Assembly: GCF_002814095.1 (NCBI RefSeq)
Contig: NZ_CP021913.1
Coordinates: 4,346,501-4,410,500, forward strand
Direction: 5' to 3'
DNA length: 64,000 bases
Source: Sagittula sp. P11
GTDB taxonomy: Bacteria > Pseudomonadota > Alphaproteobacteria > Rhodobacterales > Rhodobacteraceae
A program made the position numbers and the translations under genes. This document shows positions 16,726 to 29,400 of this stretch, in pieces. Positions within the stretch are counted from its first letter, which is position 1. The number at the start of each line of letters is the position of its first letter. The notes beneath the pieces were generated by a model. That model did not search any database. It had not been told where the DNA came from and saw only the letters and a list, made by a program, of their open reading frames with translations.

Positions 16726-16973
16726 TGGCGCAGGTCACGGTCCACCTGTGGTCCGGCCTGCGGCGTCTGACTGACGGCGCCGAAGCGGTCGAGGTCGAGG
16801 CCTCGACCGTGGGCGAGGCACTGGATGCGCTGGCAACGGCGCATCCGGGCGTCAAACCCGTGCTGGATGCGGGCGTCTCCGTCGTCATCGACGGCGAGAT
16901 GACCACCTCCCGCCATCAGCAGGTCACACCTGAGAACGAGATCTACCTTATGCAGCGTCTCAAGGGCGGCTGA
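16725..16973 (+). CDS. MoaD/ThiS-like ubiquitin-fold protein ending in Gly-Gly
   Basis: This is an 82-residue protein with the beta-grasp pattern of MoaD (VTVHLWSGLRRLTDGAEAVEVEA, then VGEALDALATAHPGVKPVL and a C-terminal IYLMQRLKGG). The chain ends exactly at Gly-Gly, the feature that lets MoaD and ThiS be adenylated and loaded with sulfur. MoaD supplies the dithiolene sulfurs of molybdopterin, so its place as fourth gene of a molybdenum hydroxylase operon makes sense. It shares one base with the large-subunit stop (TGATG). The partner MoaE is not in the window. It could serve general cofactor synthesis or a sulfur step specific to this enzyme. Confidence 0.8.
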   Translation: MAQVTVHLWSGLRRLTDGAEAVEVEASTVGEALDALATAHPGVKPVLDAGVSVVIDGEMTTSRHQQVTPENEIYLMQRLKGG

Positions 16974-17008
16974 CACACGCTGTCCATGTCAAGAGCGCGT
17001 CTCAAAGA

Positions 17009-17036
17009 GGCCGACCACTTGCGGGTCGGCCCTTTT
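17009..17036 (+). terminator. Intrinsic terminator of the molybdenum hydroxylase operon
   Basis: GGCCGACC (17009-17016) and GGTCGGCC (17024-17031) form a perfect 8-bp stem with a 7-base loop, followed by CTTTTG. It stands 36 bases after the MoaD-like stop and separates this operon from the giant gene. Confidence 0.85.
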
Positions 17037-17448
17037 GCTTATCCAGACAAAGCTCCGACGCGCAGTGTATGGCGCCATCGGAAACCGGGGCATGACGGAA
17101 ACTGGAGCAACGGAAACGGCCTGCTTTTCTTGTCCGATGACCGACAGGCTGGACGGCAAACGGATCTTTGCTTGCCCTATTCAGGGATGAGCGACTGACC
17201 GATTCTCCCCGCAGTTGCGTGGCGCTGCCCAATTTGCAGACGTCGGGCAAGTTCAAAGTTAATGTTTGAGCAAGAAAAAAACCTTGGTTCGTGAGACGCC
17301 CTGACCTAGGGTAAGCCGATAGATTCATCGCTTATTGTCGATGGCTGCTCTTCGCTCTTGTTTTCCAGTGTAAGTTTGGTGCGCAATTTTTATGCGCGAT
17401 CAATTAGTTAGACGGCAGACGTCGGCACACTGTCCGAGGGAGACTTCG
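17037..17448. other. Long leader/promoter region of the giant gene
   Basis: This stretch of about 410 bases is noticeably richer in A and T than its surroundings and has no believable gene; small frames at 17002-17328 and 16986-17198 resemble nothing and the second runs through the terminator. It holds a short inverted repeat, GCGCA (17381-17385) with TGCGC (17393-17397) around ATTTTTA, and a good ribosome binding site GAGGGAG (17436-17442). I cannot assign -35 and -10 boxes with confidence. Confidence 0.5.
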
Positions 17449-20400
17449 ATGGCACTGCCGTTCGAACCGCGTTCCAGCAAGCGCGAGAAGCGTTCCACTG
17501 CATCTTGGGATCAGGCTTTTTCCTGGTTTACCGACCTCGGGACACGATCTTTCCGAAGGACCAGGCGCATGGCGCCCGGTGGGAAACTGCCAGGGCTGAA
17601 GATGGAGGCGATGGAGCCTCGTTTCCTGCTGTCGGCCGATGCCGCGCCGTTCCTCGCGGACATGTCGATGACGACAGGAAACGACTACCTGCTCAAGTAC
17701 GACTCCCTGACGCAATCCATTAACCTCTACGACAAGCAGGCGAATTCCCTCATCGCCCAGCGTCTCGTGCAGGAGATCACCTACGTCCGGGTTACGGGCA
17801 CGGCAGGCGACGATTCACTGGAACTGGACTTCAGCGATGGCTTCGTTTCGCCCATCGACATCCGTTTCGACGGCGGCGACGGCGCGGACACTGTCACCCT
17901 GTCCGGCGCGACGCTGGATGCCGTGACGCTCAGCATCAGCGGCGAAGGGTCGGCGGACATCAAGATGTCGGACGTCAGCCACACCCTGAGCCTGTCGCTG
18001 ACCGGCACGGAGGCGGTGCACGACCAGAACACCGCGACGGACCGTCTGTATTCCGACGCGACGACGCATGGCCAGAACATCCGCATCCAGGACAACAGCG
18101 GCAGCACGGCCGACAATATCGGCACGATCGCCGGGGACGGCCTGCTGGCTTACACCTTCACCGCCGAGACCGGGACTATCACCGTCGATGCCGGGGTGGG
18201 AGACGACGATATCGCCCTCGAGTCGCTGGACACTGGCCTTGCGGGCCGCGTGCTCCTGAGCGGTGGCGCAGGGACCGATGCCGTGACCGGGCCGCCGGTG
18301 GATCTGACCTGGACCGTGACCGGCGAGAATGCCGGCGAGGTTGCAGGTGTGTCCTTCGTTTCGGTGGAGACGCTGATTGGCGCCGCCGATACGGAGGACG
18401 TTTTCGTCGTTCAGGCCGGGGGTTCCCTCTCTGGCGGGCTGGACGGCGGGACCGGCGGTTTCGACACGCTGGTCTTCGATGGCGGATCGTTCCAGAGCGT
18501 CGAATACCTCGCCTACGATCTGCACTCCGGGGTCATCACCCGCGACGGCGTTTCGCTGAACTACGCCGGGCTCGAGCCGATCAACGACAATTCGGATGCC
18601 GCGAACCGGGTCATCGACCTGTCCAGCATGTCGGACACCGCGGAAATCACGCAGGACGGTACGGGCCTGCACATCACGCCGAGCCTGTTCGGAATCACCA
18701 TTCCTCCCAACATTCCCGCCGGCCTGACCTTCGAGACGGTCAACATCGCCACGCTGCCGACCGAGTCGCTGACGATCAACCTCGGCGACAGCGCGGATTT
18801 CCAGGGCGATGCGATCCCGTTTCTGTCGCGCGACAAGGTGACGATTTCCGGCCCGGTCGACCTGGGCAACATCCACCTGACCATCGACGGGCAGGGCGAC
18901 AAAGACCAGGTGGTGATCGCCGGTGACCTGACCGTCGGCGACCTGACCGTCAACGCCGAGATCATAGACGTGACCGGCAGCATCACGGCCAACATCGAGA
19001 CAGTCGGCAGCCACACCTCCACCGGGACGGTGACGCTGAATGCGCTGGCCGAGGACGATGGCGTAATCGTGGACGGCGATTCCCCGTCGTTCCTGCAGGG
19101 CATCGGCCTTGAAGGCTTCTTCGTCGCGGCGACCACGGCGACCGTCGAGGTGTCGGGCAGCATCACCGCCGGTGGCGCGCTTGTCATGACCGCCGAAGGT
19201 GCGGTGAACATTTCCGCGGGCACCGGCGATCTGGCCGGCGCCGGCGTGCTCGACCTGACCGGCGTGGTGGCCCTGCCGGATGTCGCCGTGCGCATCGACG
19301 GGGCGACTCTGTCCGCCGAAAGCGTGACAGCGACTGCAACCGCCGATATCGACGTGACCGTGGCGGACGACGCGGGTGCCGACGACACCAACTCGACGAC
19401 GGCCGACGCGGCGGTTTCGGTCGTGGCGGTCTACGGCGACAGCGCCATCTTCGTCGACGGGGCAAGTGCCATCACCGCGACCTCCGGTGCCGTGACACTT
19501 GGCGCCGTGTCCGAACTGAACGTGGCAACGAAGGCAGATGGCTCGACCGAGGCAGGCGCGAAGGGCGCGACTCTGGCGGTTGCAACCATCGGCATCACCA
19601 CCTCCATGAGCGTGGCCTCGACCGCCTCGATCACCGCGGGCAGCGGCGATGTGGCGCTGGCCTCGACCCTGACGTCGGTCGTGTCGACCGAGGCGATCTC
19701 AACCCAGGACGGTGCCGACGACGGCGCGGGTGCCAACCAGTCGGAGCAGCGTCTGCAGGACCCGAACGACGACGGCGACACCAGCGACCAGGCGGCGGGT
19801 CAGGGCGGCAGCGTGAGCTTCGCGGGCGCCGTGGCGGTGACGGATTACCGGCCGGTGACGCTGGTGACGCTGGGCGGTACGGTGAACAGCGGACAGGCGC
19901 TGACCCTGACGGCACTCAGCACCGACAGCGTGACGACGAAGGCGGACGCCTCCGTCACCGGGTCGGGCGGCGGTGCGACCGGCGTGGGCATCGGCGTTGC
20001 CATCGGGATCGTCGATTCCAGTGTCAGCGCGGCGATCACCGGCGGCGACCTGACGGCGGCGAACGGTGTGACGCTCCTTGCGCACATGGACGCCGACGAG
20101 ACCTTCAGCATCGAGGCGATCTCCGGCATCGGGGACGGGGCGAAGACCGCCGTCGCCGGTTCGCTGGCCATCCATGTGGGCCTCGCCGATGTCACGGCCA
20201 CCGTGGGCGGGACACTGGACCTGAACGGATCGAACCTGAGCGTGTCGGCGCTGTCGGAGACGCGCACCGTGACGCGCGCCGTGCCTTCCGAGGATGGCGT
20301 GACTGGTGAATCGACAGGCGTCGGCGCCTCGGTCGCGCTGGCGATCATCGACTACCAGACCTTTGCCGGTGTGGACGACAATGCCACGATCACCAATGGC

Positions 20401-23400
20401 GCGGACCTGACCCTGTCGGCGACCAGCAATCAGGACGTGGAGACCGTGGCCAAGAGCGGCGCAACGGGCGGGGCCTCCGGCACGGCCTTTGTTCCGGTGG
20501 CGGCGATCACCATGCTGTTCAGCGACACGGCGGCGGAAATCGGTGTCGGTACGGGCGCTGTCAGCTTTGCCGGCGACATCGGCCTGAGCGCCACCCATAA
20601 CGCTGGCGCAGAGACCACCGGCGAAGGCAATGCGGAAGGCGGCACAGCCGTCGGCGTGTCCTTCGGCCTGACGGTCGACGAACAGACCTCGATGGTCCGC
20701 GTTCTGCGCGACCTGGCGTCGACCGGCGGCGCCATCGCGCTGACCTCCACCAGCCTGATCCGGTCGCGTACTGACGCCAAGGCGTCGGCGGCAGGTGCGG
20801 CGGAAGATGACGGCTCCAGCCCTGAAGGCGTGGATGACACCACCTCGCAGCAGGCCGGGTTCGCGGACGATCAGGCAGCGGCCCGCACCGGCTCCGGCCC
20901 GCGCACCACCGACACACAGTCGGCAGAGGGTCAGGGCGGCGGCAAGATGTCCGTTGCGGCGGCGATCTCGCTTACGATCCAGAACGTGGACACGGTGACG
21001 GTTCCGGCGGACGGCGTGTCGATCACCGCAGATGAGGGCCTGTCGCTTGTCGCGCTGTCGAACGTGGATGCCTTGGCCGACGCTGATGGCAGCGCGTCGC
21101 AGGGGACGAGTGGCTCCATAGGTGCGGCAGCATCTCTGACCTATTCCAATGTCTCGACGCTGGCATCCTCCGGCGCGGGCACCACGCTGACCGGCGACGG
21201 GATCGAGATTCGCTCTGGCGTCGCAACCCGCAACGTGCCGCTGACCGTCCAGTCGGGCAAGGCGCTGGATGAGGACGCCGACACGATCGTCCTGGGTGAG
21301 GACCATGGGCTCAGCACTGGCGACGCGGTGGTCTACACGAACAACAGCGGCGGTAACGACATCGGCGGCCTGACCAGCGGCCAGACCTATTACATCGTCG
21401 AAGACACAAATGGCCGTGTGAAACTGGCCGCGACGGAGCCGGACGCAAACGCAGATCCGGCGGTGACCATCGACCTGTCGCTGAACGCCGCCTCTGGCGA
21501 GCACCAGCTTCAGAAGGGCACCGAGGACGCCAAGACCTTCGATCCGACGACGGACGTGTTCGGCCTCGACAGCAGCGAGAAGTCGAGCCTGCGGACGGGT
21601 GACGCGGTCACCTACACGACGAACGGCACCGACACTGACATCGGTGGCCTGACCAATGGCACAACCTATTTCGCGATCATCGACGAAGAAGGCGACCTGA
21701 AGCTGGCGACCAGCAGTGAAAACGCGCTGAAGGGCGAGGCGATCGAGATCACCTCCGCCGGAAGCGGCACGTCGCACCAGCTGGCAGAGACAGTCAGCCG
21801 CGCCGCAGCGGATTCCACGTCGGGTGCGTCCGACGGCGACCTCGGCATCGCAGGATCGCTGGCGATCAACGTCGCCGAGGTGAACACCAACGCAACCCAT
21901 GCGGATACCTCGACGGCGGTCCTGCGGGACAGCACCGGCGGCGATGGCGCGGTGGGCGCGCTGACCGTTTCGGCAACGGCCGAGACGATGGCGGGGGTCG
22001 ACGCAAACGCGCAGCAGTCCGAGGCGGGCAAGACCGGGGTCGGCTTCTCCTTCGGTCTGAACATCACGGATCACAACACGCGCGCAACCTATGAAGGCGG
22101 CGCGCTTCTGGACACCGTCACCGGGTCCCCGGATGACGTGACGGTCGAGGCATCGGGCACCTATTCGATGCTGACCAATGTCGAGGGCGGCGCGCAGTCC
22201 ACCGGCGGCACGGGCGCCACGCCGGTACTGGGCATCTCCGTCGCAATGAACGACACCTCTGCCGTGTTCGAGGACGGCGATGCGCTGACCATCGGCGGCG
22301 ATCTGACCGCCAAGGCCACCCATGTGGCGGACAGCACGACCATCGCGAAAGGCGACACGAAGGGCACCGACGCGGCCGTGGGCATTTCCTTCGCACTGAC
22401 CGTGGCCGAGGATGACGTTACGGCGCAACTGCTGCGCGACGTGACCTCCACCGGCGGCGGCGTGTCGGTGACGGCAGAGGGCGCCTCTGCCTCCACGACC
22501 GAGAGCCAGGCCAGCGCCACGGGCGCGCCGGAAGACAACAGCAACCAGAACGTCAACGACCAGACCGGCGCGCAGGCCGGTCAGGCGCAAAGCCAGAGCG
22601 CGGCCCGGACCAGCAGCGGGGCGACCCCGTCGTCCGCGTCCACCGGGCAGGGCCAGGCGAACGCGTCGAACAACGGCAGCAGCCTGACGGTCGCCGCCGC
22701 GATCAGCCTCAACATTGCCGACATGGACGTGATCGCCAGCATCGACAACGGCGCGGTGGTCAATACCACGGGCGCGGTGGAGGTGACGGCCCGCGGCAAC
22801 ATGGACGCGCAGGCCGAAGCGGACGGCAGCGCCACGACGATCCCGGCCTCCGGCACCAACAGCACCAACATCGGCGCGGCCGTGGCGCTGAACTGGGGCT
22901 CCGCCGACATCGACGCGATACTTGGCGACGCGGACGTGACCGCCGGCGGCCTGACGGTTCAGGCGCTGATGTTCGAGCGCGGCGACGACGACACCCATAC
23001 GTTCGGCGCCAAGGCGACCTCGGGCGCCAGCGGCGGCTCCACCGGCGTGGCGGGGTCCTTCGCGTTGAACCTGCCAAGTGTGTCGACCTCCGCGCTCGTG
23101 TCGAACGACGCGGTCGTGGCCATCACGGGCGCGGGCGACGTCGTGGTGAAATCCGTCTCGAAGACTGAATCCTCGGTCGTGGCAGGGGCAGCCACCGACG
23201 CGAAGAAGGCGCAGTCGACCGGGTCCTCGTCCTCCGGCGGGACAAGCGGCACCAGCGGTACCGGGTCCAGCTCAACCAAGTCGGGCAACACCATCGGCGT
23301 GGGCGTCTCCATCGGCGTCAACGTCTCCGACATGCTGACGGAGGCGTCGCTGGGCGGGAATGCCGCGCTGACCGGCGCGCAGAACCTTACCATCGAGGCC

Positions 23401-26400
23401 GATGGCACCCACGCCATGACCACCAGCGTCGAGGGCGGGGCAGAGGCGGCGGGCGGATCGGCGGTGACGCCGGTTATCGGGATCAGCGTGGCGCAGAACG
23501 CCGTGCGCGCGGACCTGCCCTCCGGTACTGAGCTGACCATCCTTGGCGACCTGACTGTGAAGGCGTCGCTCGATGCCGACACCTCCACCGACGCCAACGG
23601 CAGCGCAGATGCGACCAACGCCGCCATCGGCGCGTCGCTGGCCCTGACGATCACCTTCGACAGCGCGGTTGCCACATTGTCCCGCTCGGTGACGGCGGGC
23701 GGTGCGGTGCTGGTCAGTGCCGCCGCCGTGACCGTCAGCCGTGGAGACGCGCGCGCCTCTGCCGTGGGGTCCCAGCAGGCGAATTCCCAAGGTCAGGCAC
23801 AGACATCGGGCGGCAGCGTCCAGAGCCAGACCGACAATCAGGTGACCGAGGCCAACAACCGCTCGGCCACATCGGGCACGGGCAACACCGCCACCAGCCC
23901 CAGCAACCGCCAGCAGACCAACAGCGGCCAACTGACCGTCGCCGCCGCCATCGGCATCAACATCGCGCAGACGGAATCGCGCGCGGTTCTTGCCGGCGCA
24001 CCGGGCACCCCGATCACCGTCGAGGCGGACGGGGCCGTCACTGTGAAGTCCGAGGCCAATGACGATGCCAACGCCCGCGCGGACGGGCAGGCCACGCTGA
24101 AGAAAAAGGCGAGCCAGGGCAACAACACCTCCAACGACACGACCATCGGCGCGGCCATCGCTGTGAACGTGGCGCAGATCGACAACATCGCCCTGATGAA
24201 CGACGCGTCAGTCACCGGCAACGGTATCAACGTGCAGGCGCTCATGGCGGCGCGCGAGGTGAAGGTCGAGGCCAGCGAACTGTCCACCGTGGATACCGAC
24301 GCCGACACGATCTTCGTGGGCGAGCCGGAGGTGGCGTTCACCACGGGTGAGCAGGTCACCTACAACATGGGCGCGGGCGGCACCGCCATCGACGGGCTGA
24401 CCGACGGCACGGACTACTACGTCATCCTTGGCGACAACGGCACGATCCAGCTTGCCGCCAGCCAGTCGGATGCGGAGGAAGGCAAGGCCATCGACCTGAA
24501 GGACCAGGGCGCGGGCGATGCCCATGAACTGGTGCGCACGGCACAGACGCCGGAGAACACCACCGCCGATCCGGTCGAGTTCGACCCCGACGAGACGCGG
24601 GTGGAGATCGTCTTCGACAATCCGGGCGGCCTTCAGACCGGCGAAGCGGTGGTCTATGACACCGACGGCGCGGCCATCGGCGGGCTGACGAACGGTGAGA
24701 CCTACTTTGCCATTGTCGAGGCGGACGGACGGCTGAAGCTGGCCGCCAGCCGCGACGACGCGATGAAGGGCGAGGCCATCGAGCTGACCTCTGCCGCGTC
24801 GGGCGACGCGCACAAGCTGACGGAGGCGGCGCACAGCAACGGCGCCACTTCGGTGTCCGGCGCATCGGGCGGCAAGACGAGCGTCGCGGGCTCCGTCGCG
24901 GTGAACGTGGCGCTTGGCGAAACCTCGGCACTGTATGGCGAGACGGCGCAACTGACAGTCACGGGCGGTGGCGCCAGCACGGTCGAAGCGAAGGCCGCGA
25001 CCTACACACTGACGCGCGCCCTGTCGGCCAAGGACACCGCCGGCAAGTCGCTGGGACTGGGCCTGTCCTTTGCCATCGGTGTGTCCGAGCATGACGTCCT
25101 GGCCTCCGTCGCGGGCGGTGCGACCCTCGCGGACTTCGGTGACCTCTCGGTTTCGGTAACAAGCGATCACGTCGCGGCCACACAGGCCAAGGCGGGCAGC
25201 GTGACAACGGCGACCGACGGCACCTCCGTCGGCGGGTCCCTCGCGCTGATGGTCTCTCTCAACGACACCGAGGCGACGGTACCCGCAGGGGCCACCGGCC
25301 TTTCGGTGGACGGCAACCTTTCGGTCACGGCGGCGCATACGCTCGACCTGCTGACCGAGGCAGACGCCGACACCAAGGGCAATACCGGCGTGGGCATCGC
25401 GCTTGGCATGGCCTGGGCAGAGGACGACACGCGGGCACTGCTTGGCCGCGATGTCTCGACAACCGGACCGACGGCGGACGATGTGACCGTCTCTGCCACC
25501 AGCGTCACCACCGCGCTCACCGTCTCGCAGGGCAGCTCTCAGGGGGCGAAGAAGAAGCAGTCGAACGGCGACGGCACCACGGCGAACGAACAATCGGCCA
25601 GTGCCACCGGTGCGGCGAACCAGCAGTCGGGCGCGACGCTGAACGACCCGCAGCCCGGCTCTCAGGTCCAGAGCGGCAACAACACCGCAGCCACCCAGAC
25701 GACCAACCCGGGCGGGCAGGGCGGCAACGCCCAGCAGTCGACCCAGCAGACCACCGGCGGAGCGGTGCAGGTGGCAGGTGCCATCGCGGCGACGGTGGTC
25801 GTCTCCGACGCGGAGGCCGTGGTCGAGGACGTGACCATCAACGCGACCGGCGACATGACGGTCCGGGCGCTGAACGATGCGGATGCGTCGTCCATCGCCA
25901 CCGGGCTGGCACTCAACACCTCCGACGGCCAGACAGGTGTGGGCGCCGCGGTCGCGGTGAACGTCGCCGTGCTGAAGGCGAAGGCCACGGTCGCCGCGGG
26001 CACCATCTCCACCGGCTCTCTGACCGTGGAGGCCGGGACCTCCGACGGCGAGACGAACGAGATGCAGACGGTCGCGTTGGCGGGTGCGGGCGTCAAGCAG
26101 AAGTCGAACCAGCAGCAGAACCAGGGCGGCGGCGGCACCAACACGAACGGCGGGCTCGCCATCGCGGGTGCGGCTGGCGTCAACTACTACGAAAGCGACA
26201 CGGACGCCTCCATCGCGGATGGCGCCACCGTGACCGCGGTCAGCGGCGATGTGGATATGACCGCGCGGCAAAGCGTCGGCGTCCAGAACATCGCGGGCGG
26301 CGCATCGCTCCTGCTGAGCAACAGCAACGGCGGCGGTGGCGGCGGGTCGGGCAGCGATGGCGGCACCAGCGTCGGTGCGGCCGTGGCGGTCAATATCGTG

Positions 26401-29400
26401 CCCATCGACACGGATGTGAGCATCGGCGCGGGTGCCACGGTGACGGCTCAGGGGTCTGTCAGCATGCTGGCCGACAGCGAGATCGTCCCGATGGAGATTG
26501 TGATCCCCGACGTGCTGCCCGAGGCGCTCGGCATCGGCGAGATCGAGACCGGGCTCTTCGTGACCGGCCTTGCCATCGGGGCCTCCATCGCCTCCGGCGG
26601 CGGCGACCAGCAAGGCAGCGGTTCCGATGCGGGTGCCGGATCGGCGGTCATCAACGTATTCACACCCGACACGCGCGCCATCGTCGGCGCAGGGTCGACC
26701 ATCACGGCCACGACCGGCGACATCTCGGTCCGTGCCGAGTCCGAGACGCGCGTGACCGATTCCGCCGGGTCTCTCGGCTTCTCCACCAGCGGCTCCGGTG
26801 TCGGCGTGGGTCTCGACGTGACGGTGCACGAGGCGACGACGCTTGCGATCATCGAAGGCGGCGATCCGTTGGGGACACCCACGACGCTGCAGGCCGGTGG
26901 CAACATCATCGTGGAAGCGCAGTCCGTCGAGGACTTCTTCCAGCTCGCGGTGAACGTCGGCGCGGGCGACAGCACCTCAGGCGCGGGTGGCGCAAACGTT
27001 CTGGTCAACATCACGGATACCCAGGCCCGGATCAACAACGCGCTCGACGCGGCGGACGGTGCAGCCTCCGTTGCGGCGGACGGCAGCGTCGTGGTGCAGG
27101 CGCGGTCGAAGACCATCGCGGACAGCTATGCAGGATCGGGCGGCGGCAGCCTGAGCGGTTCGGCGGTCGGCATCTCCGTCGACGTGCTGGTCGACCTTGA
27201 TGACACGCAGGCGATCATCGGCAACGGCACCGACATAGTGGCGCGCGGCAACGGGGCCAGCGGTGTCGAGATCGCAGGGGACACTTTCGACAGCAACGGC
27301 GATCCGGTGACAGAGACGGTGCGCGGCCTGGCCGTCACGGCCTCCAGCTACGACGCCCTCTACCAGCTTGCCATCGCGGCGTCGGCCTCCCTCGGGTCGG
27401 ACAACAGTGGCTCGAACGGCGGCGGCGGTGGCAGCAGCCAGTCGGGTGGCGGCAGCAGTACGACCATCGGCATCGCAGGGGCCGTGACCATCGCCGTCCT
27501 GAAAGGCGAGACGAAGGCTGTGCTGGGCGACGACGTGGACGTGAATGCCGACGCGGCGGCCAACAACCTCGAAGCGCACGCCCTGCAGGGCATCACCATT
27601 CGCGGCACGGACCAGACCACCATCGGCCAGGATGCCGGCGGCGGCACCTTCGCGCTGAACGGCGATGTGGGCCTGACCGGATCCGTCGCGGTGATCGATT
27701 CCGACCAGTCCGTCTGGGGCACCGCGCTTGGCGACAACACGCTGCGGTCGAAGGGCGGCGGCGTCACGCTCGACGCACATGGCGCGACCGACATCGACAC
27801 GCTGGTGATCGCGATTGCGGGTGTCGTGGACACCGGGTCGTCGAACCAGCAAAGCTCCAGCGGCGGCGACATCAAGTTCGCCGGGGCCGGTGCGGTGACG
27901 GTGAACCTCGTGGACAACGAGGTACTGGCAGAGGTGGGTGCCGACAGCGAGATCGCCACCACCGGCGCGCTCAGCATCCAGGCAGCGGACAACTCCGACA
28001 TCACCTCCGACTCCGGCGGTGTGGCCTTTGCGCTTAGCACCGGCCAGTCTCAGGGCGGGACCACGGCAGGCTCCGTCGGGGCGTCGGTCGCGGTGAATGA
28101 CATCACGCAGACCATCCGGGCCACGGTGACGGACACGCCGATCACGGCGGCCAGCGTGGACATGGACGCGATCAACAACGCCGAGGTCGATACGCTGACC
28201 ATCGCCGGGTCGGCTTCCGTCTCGAACAGCTCCACCGCTTTCGGTGGCGCGGGGTCCGGGTCCGGCAACTACATAGACGCGACCACCATCGCCAGCATCT
28301 CGAACCCCTCGGGCGTGCAGGTGGTAAATGCGGCGGGCGGGGCGGTTTCCGTCAACGCGCTCGACAACGCGAAGATCAACGCCGATGCCGGTGCGGGTGC
28401 GCTGGCCGTCTCCACCGCGAGCAGCGGCAACAATGCGGGCGCGGTTGCCATCGGTGCGGCCATGGCCGTAAACCACATCACCAAGACGACCACGGCCGAA
28501 GTGCACGCCGCCACCGTCACCTCCGCCGCCTTCACGACCGAGGCGCTGTCGACCTCTGAGATCGACGCCTTCACCTTTGCCGTCTCGGGATCGCTGTCGT
28601 CCGGCAGCGGCACGCTGGCCCTGTCCGGCGCCGGGTCGGGTTCCGGCAACGAGGTCACGTCCTCCGTGCTGGCCTCCGTCCGGCAGAGCAGCATCACCGC
28701 CACCGGTCCGGTCACGATCAACGCAGCCGAGGCGGGGCGCATCGACGCGACCACCGGCTCTCTCGGCATTGCGCTGAACGTGGGCAGCGGCACCGGTGCC
28801 AAGGTGGGCGTCGGCCTCGGGATCGCGGTCACGCTGAACGACGTGACGGCATCCGCCATAGCGGAATCCGAAGATACCTCGATCAACGCAGGCACGCAGG
28901 ACGTGTCGATCACCGCGGACAACACCGCCTCCATCGACTCCACGGCCTTCGGCGTCTCGCTGAGTGTCTCGACCTCCCAGAGCGGCGCATCGGTCGGTGT
29001 GAGCGCTAACGTCGCGGTCTCCCTCAACGATATCAACCTGGAGACCCGCGCCCTCGTGACCGACACGGCCGGGGGAGACTCGGACTCCGTCCTGGCGGGC
29101 GACCTGACGGTCAGCGCCACGGACAGCGGCAACATAACGGCGGATGCGACATCGGTTGGCCTGGCTGTCTCTTCGTCGAGCAGCAGCGTGTCCGTCTCGG
29201 GCGCGGTGAACGTGTCGGTCGCCGACAACACCATCACCTCCACGACCGAAGCGCTGATCGACTCCGTCGATGCGACACTGAGCGGCGCGGTCGACATGGA
29301 TGCGTCGTCCGAGAAGGTCATCACCGCGATCGTCACCGCGGCGTCGGTCGGTGTCAGCCTTGGCAGCGGCAGCGGGGCGTCGGCCTCCCTGACCGGGGCG

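Noticed and set aside
16986-17198. Small + strand gene of 70 codons
   Set aside because: It has no ribosome binding site, runs through the intrinsic terminator at 17,009-17,036 and has no recognisable domain.
17449-17640. Twin-arginine signal in the giant protein (RRTRR)
   Set aside because: No hydrophobic core or AxA cleavage site follows the arginines; the next feature is the LEPR-XLL motif.
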